NCBI GenBank assembly: GCA_041392665.1
Contig: JAWKLQ010000017.1
Location: 124,001 to 188,000 of the forward strand
DNA: 64,000 nt
Reading direction: 5' to 3'
DNA from: Flavilitoribacter sp020436695
GTDB lineage: Bacteria; Bacteroidota; Bacteroidia; Chitinophagales; Saprospiraceae
Part shown: one piece after another, positions 1-10,900 of the stretch
Layout of the letters: each line of letters begins with the position of its first letter
Numbering within the stretch: position 1 is the first letter of the stretch
The notes under the pieces: model-generated
The model's database searches: none
The model's input: only the letters and a program-made list of their open reading frames with translations
What the model was told of the DNA's origin: nothing
Program-made: the position numbers and the translations under genes

Positions 1-1
1 G

Positions 2-1522
2 GTGCGGGATGTGGAATTGCTAACTACCTGGCAGCATGAGTCCGGTAAGCTCCGCATTCAGATCCATGGTTACTTTGACGGTGATGGACAGGGACAAAAT
101 GCCGGCAGGATGTTTAAAGTGAGGTTTTGTCCGACTGAAGTTGGACAATGGGAATTAATTGATGTCCATTCCAACGATGAGCTCCTGAACCAACAAAAAA
201 CCGGGCTGAGAGTTATTTGCGAGAAATCGGCAAACAAAGGCTTCTGGATGCCCGATGAACAGAACGGCAATCGATGGTATGTGCGATCCAACGGAGATCA
301 TCCCTATATTATCGGCAACACGTTCTACACTTTTCTCTCCGAATATTTCAAAGGTCAACCCAGCGGTGGAAATATAGCAACCGATGTGCGTGGCAATGCA
401 AAATATCTAAACAAGCTCCGTTTTGCCGTTACCGGAGATATTTTCCCCAATCCAGTTGAAAAGCCCTTTCTCGATGAGGAGGGTAAGCCCACCGATAATG
501 GTCGCTATTCCCACCGGCCGAACGCCAAATGGTTTTCGGAGCGCGTTGACCAGGCCGTGCAATTGTGTTTCGAACAGGACGTCATTGCCGATATTATCCT
601 AAACGGCCCGGATTCGGAAGATGCCCGAAGTGCGCTATCGGCCGATGCCAATGGGCATGATCACCTCCCTTATCTGCGGTATATTGCGGCCCGATACGGT
701 AGCTATCCGAATGTATGGATCTGCCTTTCCAATGAATTTGATATCAAAAAGCCCAAATTCAGTCTGGACGAGATTGTTGATATAGGTAGCGAAATGAAGG
801 CGCTTCTCCCCTATTCCACGCCGCTAAGTGTACATGGTGATCAAGGGAATTGGAAGCACGAACTCAATAAGGCCGACTGGAACGATCATGTGATCATTCA
901 AAACAAGATCAAATACCTACCCAATGCCGCCCATTACATGGAAATGAATTACTGGATCGGCGATCAAAAGCCGGTAGTTAACGATGAATTGGCATACGAA
1001 GGAAAAGCTGACGGATGGTCCGAAGAAGACGTCATTGAAGCGGTTTTGGGTGCATTCATGGGAGGCGGTTATGCCTCATCCGGCTATAAGCCGATCCGAA
1101 AAGGAGGCCATTATTTCGCCGGTAATTTTAACGCCAATGAACACCGGGCCATTGATAATATGCTTTGGTTTAGACAGACGATCGACCAAAACATCCGGTT
1201 TTGGCAGATGGAGCCCATTTTTATTACTGAAGCTACTTATAAAGATGGGATCGACGGTTCGAGGTCTTCCATTTTCTTCCAACTCGATAAAGATTTCAGG
1301 GTATTGGAATGGGCGAATCGGCAATATGTGCTAGCTACGAATAAAGAGAAAAAGCACATGCTGGCTTATCTCCCCGAAGGTACCTGGCAGGTCAGACAAT
1401 ACGACCTGCTCACTAAAAAAGAAACTACGCTGGCCGAAAAAGTTACAGGCACTTTCGAATTTTCTTCCCCTGACAGCCGCGCCGTAATGATAGTTGTTAC
1501 CTTGCTGGAAAATGAAAAATAA
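2..1522 (+). CDS. Apiosidase-like glycoside hydrolase (DUF5060/DUF4038), left end probably cut
   Basis: This looks like a secreted or periplasmic glycoside hydrolase of the DUF4038 (apiosidase-like) group. Residues about 1-75 match the end of a DUF5060 beta-sandwich (FRVRFCPTEVGQW-like strand), about 80-400 form the TIM-barrel part, and about 415-506 look like the small C-terminal 'collagen-binding' beta domain. E245 in CLSNEFD and E329 in VVNDELAYEG are plausible acid/base and nucleophile residues; this is inferred from their position after barrel strands. The frame opens with GTG at base 2 and has no signal peptide, so the true start is almost certainly left of the window. The exact substrate cannot be told. 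The next gene converges on it. Confidence 0.75.
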   Translation: MRDVELLTTWQHESGKLRIQIHGYFDGDGQGQNAGRMFKVRFCPTEVGQWELIDVHSNDELLNQQKTGLRVICEKSANKGFWMPDEQNGNRWYVRSNGDHPYIIGNTFYTFLSEYFKGQPSGGNIATDVRGNAKYLNKLRFAVTGDIFPNPVEKPFLDEEGKPTDNGRYSHRPNAKWFSERVDQAVQLCFEQDVIADIILNGPDSEDARSALSADANGHDHLPYLRYIAARYGSYPNVWICLSNEFDIKKPKFSLDEIVDIGSEMKALLPYSTPLSVHGDQGNWKHELNKADWNDHVIIQNKIKYLPNAAHYMEMNYWIGDQKPVVNDELAYEGKADGWSEEDVIEAVLGAFMGGGYASSGYKPIRKGGHYFAGNFNANEHRAIDNMLWFRQTIDQNIRFWQMEPIFITEATYKDGIDGSRSSIFFQLDKDFRVLEWANRQYVLATNKEKKHMLAYLPEGTWQVRQYDLLTKKETTLAEKVTGTFEFSSPDSRAVMIVVTLLENEK

Positions 1523-1597
1523 TTGCACAGTAGAAAACACCAGGGAATTATACCATTTTGTTGACAACCTCGTATTAAATGTACCCGCTTCAAATCA

Positions 1598-2956
1598 CTA
1601 CTTTACGTAAACTGTCTTCACATTCACAAATTCCCGGATACCGAATTCCGACAATTCGCGGCCAAAACCTGAATTTTTGATCCCCCCAAATGGAAGTCGC
1701 GGATCGGATTTCACCAGGGCATTGATAAACACGCTACCCGAGTCGATCTCTTGTGCAATGCGTTCAGCCGCTTCCGTATTCCGGGTGAAGATCGCTGCTC
1801 CCAGGCCGAAAGGAGAATCGTTGGCGACCAGGATGGCTTCCTGTTCGTCAATTACCTTGATCACGGACGCTACCGGTCCGAATAATTCCTCATAATATGC
1901 AGGCTGTGCGGGAGCCACATCAACCAGGATCGTAGCCGGATAATAAGCACCTTCCATTTCCGGGATCTCCCCACCGAGAATACATCGTGCCCCTTGTCTG
2001 ACACTCAGTTGAACCTGTTCATGAAGATCATCGCGGAGGTCTGTTCTGGCCAATGGTCCCAGATCGGTCTGTTCATCCATGGGGTGCCCCATCGTAGCCG
2101 CAGCCATTTTGGCCCTGAATTTTTCCAGAAAAGTGTCGTATACTTTTTCTACGACAATGAATCGCTTGGCACCGATACAGCTCTGCCCGTTATTCAGCAG
2201 CCGGCCTTTGGTACAGACTTCTGCGGCATGATCCAGATCGGCATCTTCCAGAATGAGGTAGGGATCACTGCCGCCCAATTCCAGTACACATTTTTTCAGG
2301 TATTCGCCGGCCAGTTTGGCAACTGCCCTGCCTGCGGCTTCGCTTCCGGTCAAAGACACGGCTCTTACCGCCGGAGATGCGATCACATCAGCAGTAGCTG
2401 CCGAGTCGATCAGCAAGGTCTGGAATACCCCTTTAGGAAATCCGGCTTCCGTAAACAAGGCCTCAATGGCCAGGGCACAACCCGGCACATTGGAAGCATG
2501 TTTGAGCAGGACCGTATTACCCGCCATAACAGCCGGGGCAGCACAACGGAAAACCTGCCAGAACGGAAAATTCCAGGGCATAATGGCCAATATCACACCC
2601 AATGGTTCGAAACTGACATAACTCTTTGCAGCATCTGTACCCTTCATCTTGTTGGTCAGGAAATCAGCTCCATGCTCTGCGTAATAGCGACAGACCCAGG
2701 CACATTTTTCAGCCTCGGCAATGGCATCCCGGTACAGTTTACCCATTTCCACAACCATCAGGTGCCCCAATTCTTCTTTCTTATCTTCCAGTAGATCAGC
2801 TACTTGGCTCAACAATTTAGCACGGCTTGCAAAACTTTCCTTTTTCCATTGATGTTGTTCCTGTTGTGCCGCTTTGATTTTTTCCTGCACGACAAATGAA
2901 CTATTCGGTTCATAAGTTTTTTCAAGCTTTCCATTTGTCGGGTTTATAACGTTCAT
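1598..2956 (-). CDS. NAD(P)-dependent aldehyde dehydrogenase, succinate-semialdehyde type
   Basis: This is a full-length (452 aa) cytosolic aldehyde dehydrogenase that oxidises an aldehyde to the acid with NAD(P)+. The Rossmann part carries MPWNFPFW (126-133) and the SLTGS turn (201-205). The general base is E226 in LELGGS and the catalytic cysteine is C260 in NNGQSC. The C-terminal end has the usual LPFGGIKNSGFGRE segment. Overall it most resembles the Sad/GabD-like succinate-semialdehyde branch, which is about 455 aa long. No GABA transaminase is adjacent, so the physiological substrate is inferred only. The gene is transcribed away from the thioredoxin-like lipoprotein gene that starts 77 bases upstream. 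Confidence 0.85.
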   Translation of the reverse strand: MNVINPTNGKLEKTYEPNSSFVVQEKIKAAQQEQHQWKKESFASRAKLLSQVADLLEDKKEELGHLMVVEMGKLYRDAIAEAEKCAWVCRYYAEHGADFLTNKMKGTDAAKSYVSFEPLGVILAIMPWNFPFWQVFRCAAPAVMAGNTVLLKHASNVPGCALAIEALFTEAGFPKGVFQTLLIDSAATADVIASPAVRAVSLTGSEAAGRAVAKLAGEYLKKCVLELGGSDPYLILEDADLDHAAEVCTKGRLLNNGQSCIGAKRFIVVEKVYDTFLEKFRAKMAAATMGHPMDEQTDLGPLARTDLRDDLHEQVQLSVRQGARCILGGEIPEMEGAYYPATILVDVAPAQPAYYEELFGPVASVIKVIDEQEAILVANDSPFGLGAAIFTRNTEAAERIAQEIDSGSVFINALVKSDPRLPFGGIKNSGFGRELSEFGIREFVNVKTVYVK

Positions 2957-3033
2957 CTTGTTATTGTTTTATGAATGAAACAACGACATTCACCTCCACG
3001 TTCTAATTTCATCATCAAACGACCATCTTTTCT

Positions 3034-3642
3034 ATGGTATACACTTCACTCACTACATTACGTATTTTGATACACTACACACTCCTATTTTCTGTGGTTA
3101 TTTTCACCAGTTGCAATTCAACTCAACATGCTGCCCCAGAGGAAGAAAATACGGTAAAAGAGATGCCTGCGACACCAGCAGTTTCCGAGACAACGACAGC
3201 GGCAAAAACGCTTCCGTTCCCGGTGGTGGAAAAATTTTCTGAACTGCAATACCTCTTTGAATACCAAAACGATACGACTTACGTTATCAATTTCTGGGCT
3301 ACCTGGTGTAAGCCCTGTGTAGAAGAATTGCCTTATTTTGAAAAATTGCACCGGGAAATGGCCGGTGAAAAGGTAAAAGTAGTGCTGCTCAGCCTCGATT
3401 TTGCCAAGGATGTAGAGACTAAATTACTGGATTTTGTAAACACGCGACAACTTCAACCCGATGTAATTGCACTGACCGATGGAAAATACAACGACTGGAT
3501 TGATAAGATCAGTTCGGAATGGACAGGGGCTATTCCGGTCACCTACATCTACAAAAGTGAACATGTCCTTTTCCATGATACGCAGTACGATAGTTACAAG
3601 GAATTACTGAACTCCGTATTGAAAATAAAGAATGCCGGTTGA
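3034..3642 (+). CDS. TlpA/ResA-like thioredoxin-fold lipoprotein
   Basis: This 202-aa protein has a hydrophobic N terminus ending in the lipobox FTSC (C27), so it is probably anchored to a membrane facing the periplasm. After a Thr/Ala/Glu-rich linker (about 30-60) comes a thioredoxin fold with the active site WCKPC (C92, C95) preceded by NFWAT. A cis-proline candidate sits in AIPVTYIY near the end. Proteins of this type keep cytochrome or secreted-protein cysteines reduced; the partner is not visible here. A second redoxin lipoprotein gene follows 104 bases downstream on the same strand, so the two may act together. Confidence 0.85.
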   Translation: MVYTSLTTLRILIHYTLLFSVVIFTSCNSTQHAAPEEENTVKEMPATPAVSETTTAAKTLPFPVVEKFSELQYLFEYQNDTTYVINFWATWCKPCVEELPYFEKLHREMAGEKVKVVLLSLDFAKDVETKLLDFVNTRQLQPDVIALTDGKYNDWIDKISSEWTGAIPVTYIYKSEHVLFHDTQYDSYKELLNSVLKIKNAG

Positions 3643-3746
3643 CCCGGGCCCCAGATATACCTAAAGTCCACCTATCATTGATCGAACACAATTAGATCCT
3701 ATATAACACCTGACTAAACATACTTTGACATAAAAATTTTGGAAAA

Positions 3747-4448
3747 ATGAGAATCACATTTGCATCAATTCTGCTGTCTGCGTCCTTAGTATTTGGGCTA
3801 ACCGCCTGCCATGATCATGACCGGGCCGATGCTTCCAGAAAAGGGATGACCACTGAAGAGGGAAAACCCAAAGCAATCGCTGTTTCCCTGAAAGAGGCAG
3901 GTCTCTCGATAGGTGATAAAGCGCCGGACTTCAAATTAGAAAATGTCGATGGAACTTATTATTCTCTTGCGGATATCAAAGATGCCAACGGAGCCCCCCC
4001 AAAAGGCTACATCGTCACTTTCACCTGCAATACCTGTCCTTTCGCTCAGAAGTACGAAGACCGGCTAATCGCGCTGCATAAGAAAATGTCTCCGCTGGGT
4101 TATCCGCTGATAGCTATCCAGCCGAATGATGGCACCATCCAGCCCGGTGATAATATGCAAGCCATGCGGCAAAGAGCCAAAACCAAAGGATTTCCTTATG
4201 TATATCTATTGGATGCCAATCAGGAGGTCTATCCACAATATGGAGCCGGACGTACGCCGGAGGTATACTTGCTGGATAGTGACCTGATCCTACAGTATCA
4301 CGGAGCCGTGGATGATAATGCTCAGAATCCGGATGATGTATCCATAAATTACGTAGAGAACGCCATTGAGGCACTGGAAAATGGAGAAATCCCTAGTCCA
4401 TTGGAAGTAAAAGCCATCGGCTGTATGATCAAAGCAAAAAAGTCATAA
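3747..4448 (+). CDS. Redoxin (AhpC/TSA-type thioredoxin family) lipoprotein
   Basis: This is a 233-aa protein with a signal peptide and lipobox LTAC (C21). The mature part begins with a His/Asp stretch (CHDHD) and holds a peroxiredoxin-like thioredoxin fold: IGDKAPDFKLENVDG at about 55-69, then the redox motif TCNTCPF (C94, C97), and RTPEVYLLD with the cis-proline region. This CxxCPF form is seen in Bacteroidota 'thioredoxin family' proteins whose substrates are mostly unknown. The start ATG follows GGAAAA closely. The gene is probably co-expressed with the TlpA-like gene upstream. Peroxidase activity is possible but not shown. Confidence 0.85.
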   Translation: MRITFASILLSASLVFGLTACHDHDRADASRKGMTTEEGKPKAIAVSLKEAGLSIGDKAPDFKLENVDGTYYSLADIKDANGAPPKGYIVTFTCNTCPFAQKYEDRLIALHKKMSPLGYPLIAIQPNDGTIQPGDNMQAMRQRAKTKGFPYVYLLDANQEVYPQYGAGRTPEVYLLDSDLILQYHGAVDDNAQNPDDVSINYVENAIEALENGEIPSPLEVKAIGCMIKAKKS

Positions 4449-4486
4449 CTTCCTTCTTTAGCACCCCATAGATTATGAAAAAAAAT

Positions 4487-4514
4487 AGCCGTTGTCCTGC
4501 ACAGGGCAACGGCT
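4487..4514. terminator. 11-bp hairpin, likely terminator
   Basis: AGCCGTTGTCC pairs with GGGCAACGGCT across a 6-base loop, with one G-T pair. It lies 38 bases after the stop of the redoxin gene and so may end that transcript, although the T-run is weak on that side (TATTACG). On the other strand the stem is followed by eight T residues (bases 4478-4485), which is a better intrinsic terminator, yet no minus-strand gene ends here. It may instead be a leader hairpin like those at 14.2-14.7 kb. Confidence 0.55.
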
Positions 4515-4847
4515 TATTACGTCTCATTAAGAAGCAAACTAAACAAAAAGCTTAGATCATTTGGGATTACGATGTCTGTTCTAAAAAAATATTGCCTTTC
4601 GATTTAGCCCGCTATGGAATTCAATGAGCGTAACTTGCTTACCATGATCCAGGAATGCCCTCCTGCAGGAAGGACATTCCCGAATTGGCTGAAAATGAAG
4701 GAAAAACAAATTCTCAAAGCTCTTTTGAACTACCTATTAGTTTGACGGAAATAGAAGAATCATTTTTTCTCCGTCACCTACATATTATCATTACGTGTAA
4801 TAGGTAAAAAGGTTACGCTCAGCTCATTTTTTTGTTTAGCGCTTATT

Positions 4848-4877
4848 GGCTGTACCGGCCAAACAACCGGTACAGCC
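4848..4877 (-). terminator. Intrinsic terminator of the giant adhesin gene
   Basis: GGCTGTACCGG and CCGGTACAGCC form a perfect 11-bp stem around an 8-base loop. It starts 27 bases beyond the TAG stop of the leftward adhesin gene and is followed on that strand by an AT-rich stretch with seven T residues further on. Confidence 0.7.
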
Positions 4878-4904
4878 TCCTGGTGTCTCTGTCAGCTCGT
4901 CTCC

Positions 4905-7900
4905 TTAGTATTTCACCAGTTTCAGGGCTTTAACATTGGCCTCCCCGAAACGGACCCGCAGGAAGTAGACTCCTTTGTCAACATCATTCAGGTCGAGGTC
5001 AAATCGCTTGCCGTCAGACGGAGCCTGCCAGCTTTTTACCTTCCGGCCTTCGGCAGTAACCAATTCTACCGTGACATCTTCTCCAAATGATTCGAACACC
5101 TCCAGGATCGCCACATCCTGAGCGGGGTTAGGATACAACATGGCCAATTTGGAATCATTGAAGAAAATGAGTTCTTCGGTATTGGAATACCAGGAATTAT
5201 CAAGAGCATCTCTCATTTTCACGCGGTAATAATTCCGGCCCTGTTTCGGAGCGATCGTCCGGAAATTATAGTACATAGCAGTAGAAGTCGTTTCGGAAGG
5301 ATCGAACTGAGCGCCTACAGGTTCAAATTTCTGCCCATCCGCAGAATGCTCCACCGTGAAGTGATACTGCGTTCCATACGCCATTTCCCACTTGATGGTA
5401 ACTTCGCGCATGGCCTCGTTGGTGATCTCCGCATTGATGATCAGCCCGTCTCCACATATTACGGGGTTTTCGGTCACTTTGATCTCCTGTTTCAGGAAAG
5501 CAAAACAGCCATCTTCTACGATGTTAACCCTGATCGTATAGGTACCGGGCGTAGTGTAACGCACATAGGCAATGGGACCGGTAGCTTTGCTGGGTTGTGC
5601 CCCCTGGCCAAAATTCCACTCGACAATGGCATGCGGTCCTACTCCTATAATCTGATAGGCTTCCACATCACCGGCACAGAAGGTCCGGGTTCCATCCAGC
5701 TGATACTTATCCCCATCGCCTACCTCCACAGCTACGATTGTGGTTTCTTTGAAATCAGGGCAGCCTTCCCGACGCGCACAACGTGCAAAATAAGTCGTCT
5801 CGAACAATGGTCCGGCATCGTAAGTCGGTGAATTGGAATTGGGAATCGGCACCCATCCTTCCAGGTTAAATGGTCCTGGTTGCGTGCTGTACATCCACAG
5901 ATATTCGATCGGGCCAACACCTCCGTTAGCAGAAACGAGGTTGACGAACGGCTCGGGATCATCGCCGGGTGCACACAGCACCTGATCGTAGCCGATAGAT
6001 CCGGCATCAGTAATATTGATACACTCGGTAACAAATCCGGCATCCAGGGTAAGATTCATTTCGCCGGATACCAGGGTCACTACCGGAGTCATCAGAGTAA
6101 TGGTATCCATATCGCTGTCCAGAGCATCATCACCACCGGCATTAGGAACGGTTGGTGTGTATTGTTCCGGTTGCTCAAAGGTAACCTTATAATCTCCCGG
6201 AGGGACCTGAAACATGTACATCCCCGTTTCATCGGTAAATGTCATGGCATTGAGCGGATTGTCAGAGTTCACCTGGTCCAGAATTACCTTAACGCCTTCG
6301 ATCCCGGGCTCATCTTCATCCTGAATACCATCCTGATCTACATCATGCCAGACATAATCCCCGATCTTGGCCAGACACTCATTTCCTACCACTATCTGTG
6401 ACAATATTGATGCAATACATTCCTCCGGATCAGTCGGAGTAAACTCTGCCAGCAACTCATAGGTGCCCAGTTCCAGGCTGCCCGGATCAAACTCATCGAT
6501 CTCCACCCCATTTAGGAAGAAGCGAATAGTGCCGGGTATAGATCCTGTACCACTCAGAGGAATAGGATCATCGGCTACGCATACTTCACCGGAAGGCAAT
6601 TCATCAACGGTCAGTGTCGGATACTCACAAACATTAGAGATCGTAAGCGTATCAATGCCATTGGTCGCAATGGTAGAGTAAACGGTCTCATCTACCAGAA
6701 TAAAGGGATATTCATAAACACCCGGTTCTATTTCTACCAGTTCAGTACCCACCGGTACTGGAATCGGTGTTGCCGGAGGAGCAGGACTACTTAACAGGTA
6801 CATTCCCTGGTTAGAGAGGATACGCCAGGTAAATCCGGGAGTAGCCCGAATGGTCAGGATCTCGCTAAACTGCCCGTTATCATTATTGGTTGCGTTATTC
6901 AGACAAGTACAGGGATCGCTCAAAGCTACCGTAGCCGGAATATAAAAACCGGCATCCAGCGTCAGATTCATTTCACCGGGCTCAACGGTCACCATTTGGG
7001 TCATCAGCATATCCGGATCGGGATCACTATCCAGACTGTCATCCGCTCCAGCGTTCTGAGCGGTAGGTACATATCCTTCCGGCTGCTCAAAGGTCACTTT
7101 GTAAGTACCGGCAGGTACCATAAACATATACATGCCAGTTTCATCGGTCATCGTCATACCGTCCAATGGTTCATCACGGCGCATACCACTGAAACTGACT
7201 TTCACATTGGGGATTCCCGGTTCATTGGCATCCTGTACACCATCGTGGTCCAGGTCTTCCCATACAAAATCTCCGATCTTGGCCAGACAATCATCCACCA
7301 CGCCTACCTGTTCGAGGATGGTAGCAACACACTCCTTAGGATCGTCCGGAATAAATTCAGCCCTGAACTCATATGCCCCTAAGGGCAGCTCAGCCGGGTC
7401 AAATACCGTGATCGGTTCATCATTCAGATAAAAAGTAACTGTACCCGGAGTTGGAGGATCAGCCTTTAGTTCAATTGCCGCATCGGCCACGCAAGCTTCC
7501 ACCGGCGGCAACTGCTCTACATTCAGGATCGGATAAGTGCAAGTACTGGTATAACCCAGCGTATCGAAACCATTGGTAGCCAGGATAGTATACGTAAATT
7601 CATCCACCAGTTTAAACGGGATCTCATACACTCCTGGTTCCGTTTCCTCCATGATACTACCGACTGGGACCGGGATGGGAAGCGCAGGCGGAGCGGGGCT
7701 TTCCGGCAGGAACATATTTTCTGTTCCAATGACCGTCCAGGTTTCTCCGGGATAAGAACGGATGGTAACCAGTTCGGAAAATTGTCCATTTTCCTCATTC
7801 GTAGAATTATTCAGGCAATTACAGGGATCACCGATCTCTGCTTCCGGCGCGAAATAGAACCCGGCATCGAGGGTAAGATCAATATCTCCATCTTCCAGGT

Positions 7901-10900
7901 AAACCTCAGGGGTCATAAATGTCATCTGATCAGCATCGCTGTCGATAGCATCATCTGCTCCCTGATCTGGTCGAGTCGGATTGAAACCTTCCGGACGGCC
8001 AAAAGTGACTTTGTAAGACCGGTCAGGCGGTACCAGGAACATATACATGCCGTTTTCATCGGTAACGGCCATATCCGTATATGGATCATCCACTCCGGTC
8101 TCCGTAAGCATAACCACAACTCCCGGGATGGGTGGTTCCGTTTCATCCTGCAAACCATTATGATTGATATCCTCCCAGACATAATCGCCCAGTTTGGCAA
8201 AACAGGTGTTGACGATACTGATGGGCTCCAAAATAGTCACCAGGCATTCATCCGGATCATCCGGAGTAAATTCAACGCGCAGTTCGTAATCTCCCAATAT
8301 CAATTCCGAAGGATCCAACTCTGTCACTTCTTCATCATTCAGGAAAAAGCGTACTGTACCGGGAATGGAAGGTGAAGCCGTCAGAGGTACCGGCGCATCG
8401 GAAATACAGATCTCAGGCCCCGGTAGTTCCCCTACATTGACTACCGGATAAGTGCAGGTATTGGTAAAACTGAGGGTATCAAATCCGTTGGTAGCAGAGA
8501 CGGTGTAAGTAAACTCATCCATCAGTTTGAAATCAAAAACATATTCGCCTGGAATGACGGATTCCGGCATAACCGTCCCTAAGGGTACCGGAATCGGAAG
8601 AGCCGGAGGATCAGGGCTTTCCAACAGGAACATATTTTCCTGAGCGATGATCCTCCAGGTCTCTCCAGGATAGGATCGGATGAGCAACTCTTCACTAAAT
8701 TGACCGTTCAATTCATTGGTTGCATTGTTCAGACAGTGACAGGGGTCGGTGATAGCTCCGGAAGGAGGATTATAAAAACCGGCATCAATCGTCGGATTAA
8801 ACTCACCCGGTGCCAAGGTAACATTGACGGTCATCCCATCCATCTCTTTATCCGCATCGCTGTCCAGCGCATCATCGCCGGCATCCAGTTGGGTGATATT
8901 GAATCCATCCGGTCCTACGAATTGTACAGAATAGGTCCCCGGTTGCAGGCCTATGAAAGAATAGTTTCCGTTCATATCGGTGGTCGTACTGTCAATGATC
9001 ACACCATCTGCATTTTTCAGACGTACCAGTACTCCAATTAAAGGAGGCTCATTATCGTCCTGCAGACCATCACGGTTGATGTCCTCCCAAACGAAGTCGC
9101 CTAATCCGGAAAGCGGGATGAGTTCGAATGAACAATCGGTAGAACAGCCGTTGGCATCCGTGACTGTGACACTGAACAAACCGCCGTTTAGTCCGGTAAT
9201 TACTTCCGTGGTTTCTCCGTTGCTCCAGGCATAGGTAAAAGGCGCTGTGCCACCGCTTACCGAAACTTCAAGTGATCCGTCGTTCCCGTTTACCACATCA
9301 CTGAGTTTGCTGACCTCACATTGAGGCGTATTGAAGGCAGTAATATCGGCTGATCCTTCAATTATACAGCCATTGGCATCCGTAACGGTCAGATCATAAC
9401 TTCCTACCCCGAGATTTCCGATCGATGCCGTACCCGCTCCGGTACTCCAGCTATAAGTATAAGGCGTTGTGCCCCCCGTAACGATGGCCTCTAAAGCACC
9501 TATATCACCGTCGGCACAATCAATATTGGTGATATCAATGTCCAGTTGCAGCACATCCGGTTCTTCCACAACTGCAGACCGGTTGACAAAACAACCGTTA
9601 GCATCCGTGATCCGCACCAGATAAGTTCCGGCCGGTACGTTCTCGAGGTCCTGTGTGTCAGCACCGTTGCCCCAGCTATAAGTAAAAGGAGGTGTACCGC
9701 CAATAACCGACAGATCGATTATTCCGGTGGCATCGCCATTACACAATGGATCGGTAACATTAACAAAAACATTGAGTGGCGCAGGTTGCCCGATCTGCAC
9801 ATCGCCGCTGGTCGAGCAGCCATTGGCATCCGTGATCGTTACAGAATAAGTACCCGGGCTCAGATTGGAGATCGTCGCTGTGGAAGCAGTTGTATTCCAT
9901 AAATAGGTATAGGGAGCATCTCCTCCACTGGCATTCGCTGTTGCAGAACCATTTGCAGCTCCGAAACAATCAACATCTACCCCCACAACATCTACTTCCA
10001 GATCATCGATCACCCGCAGTTCGAATGTAGCTTCATCCGTACATCCATTTGCATCCGTGACCGTCACGGAATAAGTACCTGCTCCTACACCGGCCAGTGA
10101 CTGAACCATAGCTCCGGTGTTCCAGACAAAGGAAAATGGGCCGGATGCGCCCATGACTATTGCGGTTACTGTACCGGTATTTCCCGCTCCACATACCACA
10201 GAAGTACCATTGATCGTCACATTCACTCCGGGGGCTTCATTGAGCAAAACACTGCCGGTATCCGAACATCCGGCGGCATCGGTAACCGTAACGCTGTACA
10301 TACCGGGCTCCAGTCCATCAATCGTTGCGGTATTGGCACCATTGCTCCATACGTATACATATGGAGGGGTACCGCCATTTGGCGTAGCCGTGGCCGACCC
10401 GTCGGCAGCACCCGGACAGACCGGGCCGTTTTGAGAAACATCCACCGTCAGAGCAGGTGGTTCTTCGATCGTAACCATTCCTGTAACCGTACAATCATTG
10501 AAGCCGGTAACCGTGACGAAATAAGTGCCGGCCGCTAAGTTGTTAATACTCTGTGTTGCAGCACCGTTGCTCCAGTTGAAAGTAAAGGGGCCGGTACCGG
10601 ACAGCACATTGACTGTTGCGCTGCCGTTTGCTCCGTCGCAGGTGCTAACATCAGTACCGGTTACATCCAATTCAATTGCCTCTGCCGCTCTAACCGTAGC
10701 ACTAGCCGTGTCCTGACAACCAACTGCATCCGTGACGGTTACCGAATAAGTACCGGGCTCGACGTCCGTTTGGACCTGCGTGGTCCCTCCATTACTCCAG
10801 CTGTAGGTATATGGAGGTACGGCATTATTAACCGTAACCGTTAAAAATCCGTCATTAGCATCCGGACAGGTCTCCGGTGTAGGAAATACACCAATGGAGA

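Larger units (their letters stand above)
4449..4904. other. Intergenic region with two strong hairpins
   Basis: No convincing gene lies in these 456 bases. It separates the rightward redoxin gene from the leftward giant adhesin gene. It contains a perfect 11-bp hairpin near the right end, which fits a terminator for the adhesin, and an 11-bp hairpin near the left end whose T-run lies on the minus strand. The stretch between them (about 4560-4840) is AT-rich and holds a small palindrome (CCTCCTGCAGGAAGG). An 11-codon open frame after the left hairpin (ATG at about 4572) is too short to call. Confidence 0.6.

Noticed and set aside
1994..2794. 266-codon plus-strand frame
   Set aside because: Antisense to the aldehyde dehydrogenase gene, which has all family motifs; the frame has no domain character.
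5346..8375. Several 90-200 codon plus-strand frames across the giant adhesin
   Set aside because: All are antisense products of the repeat-rich adhesin; their similarity to each other follows from the SprB and SdrD repeats.
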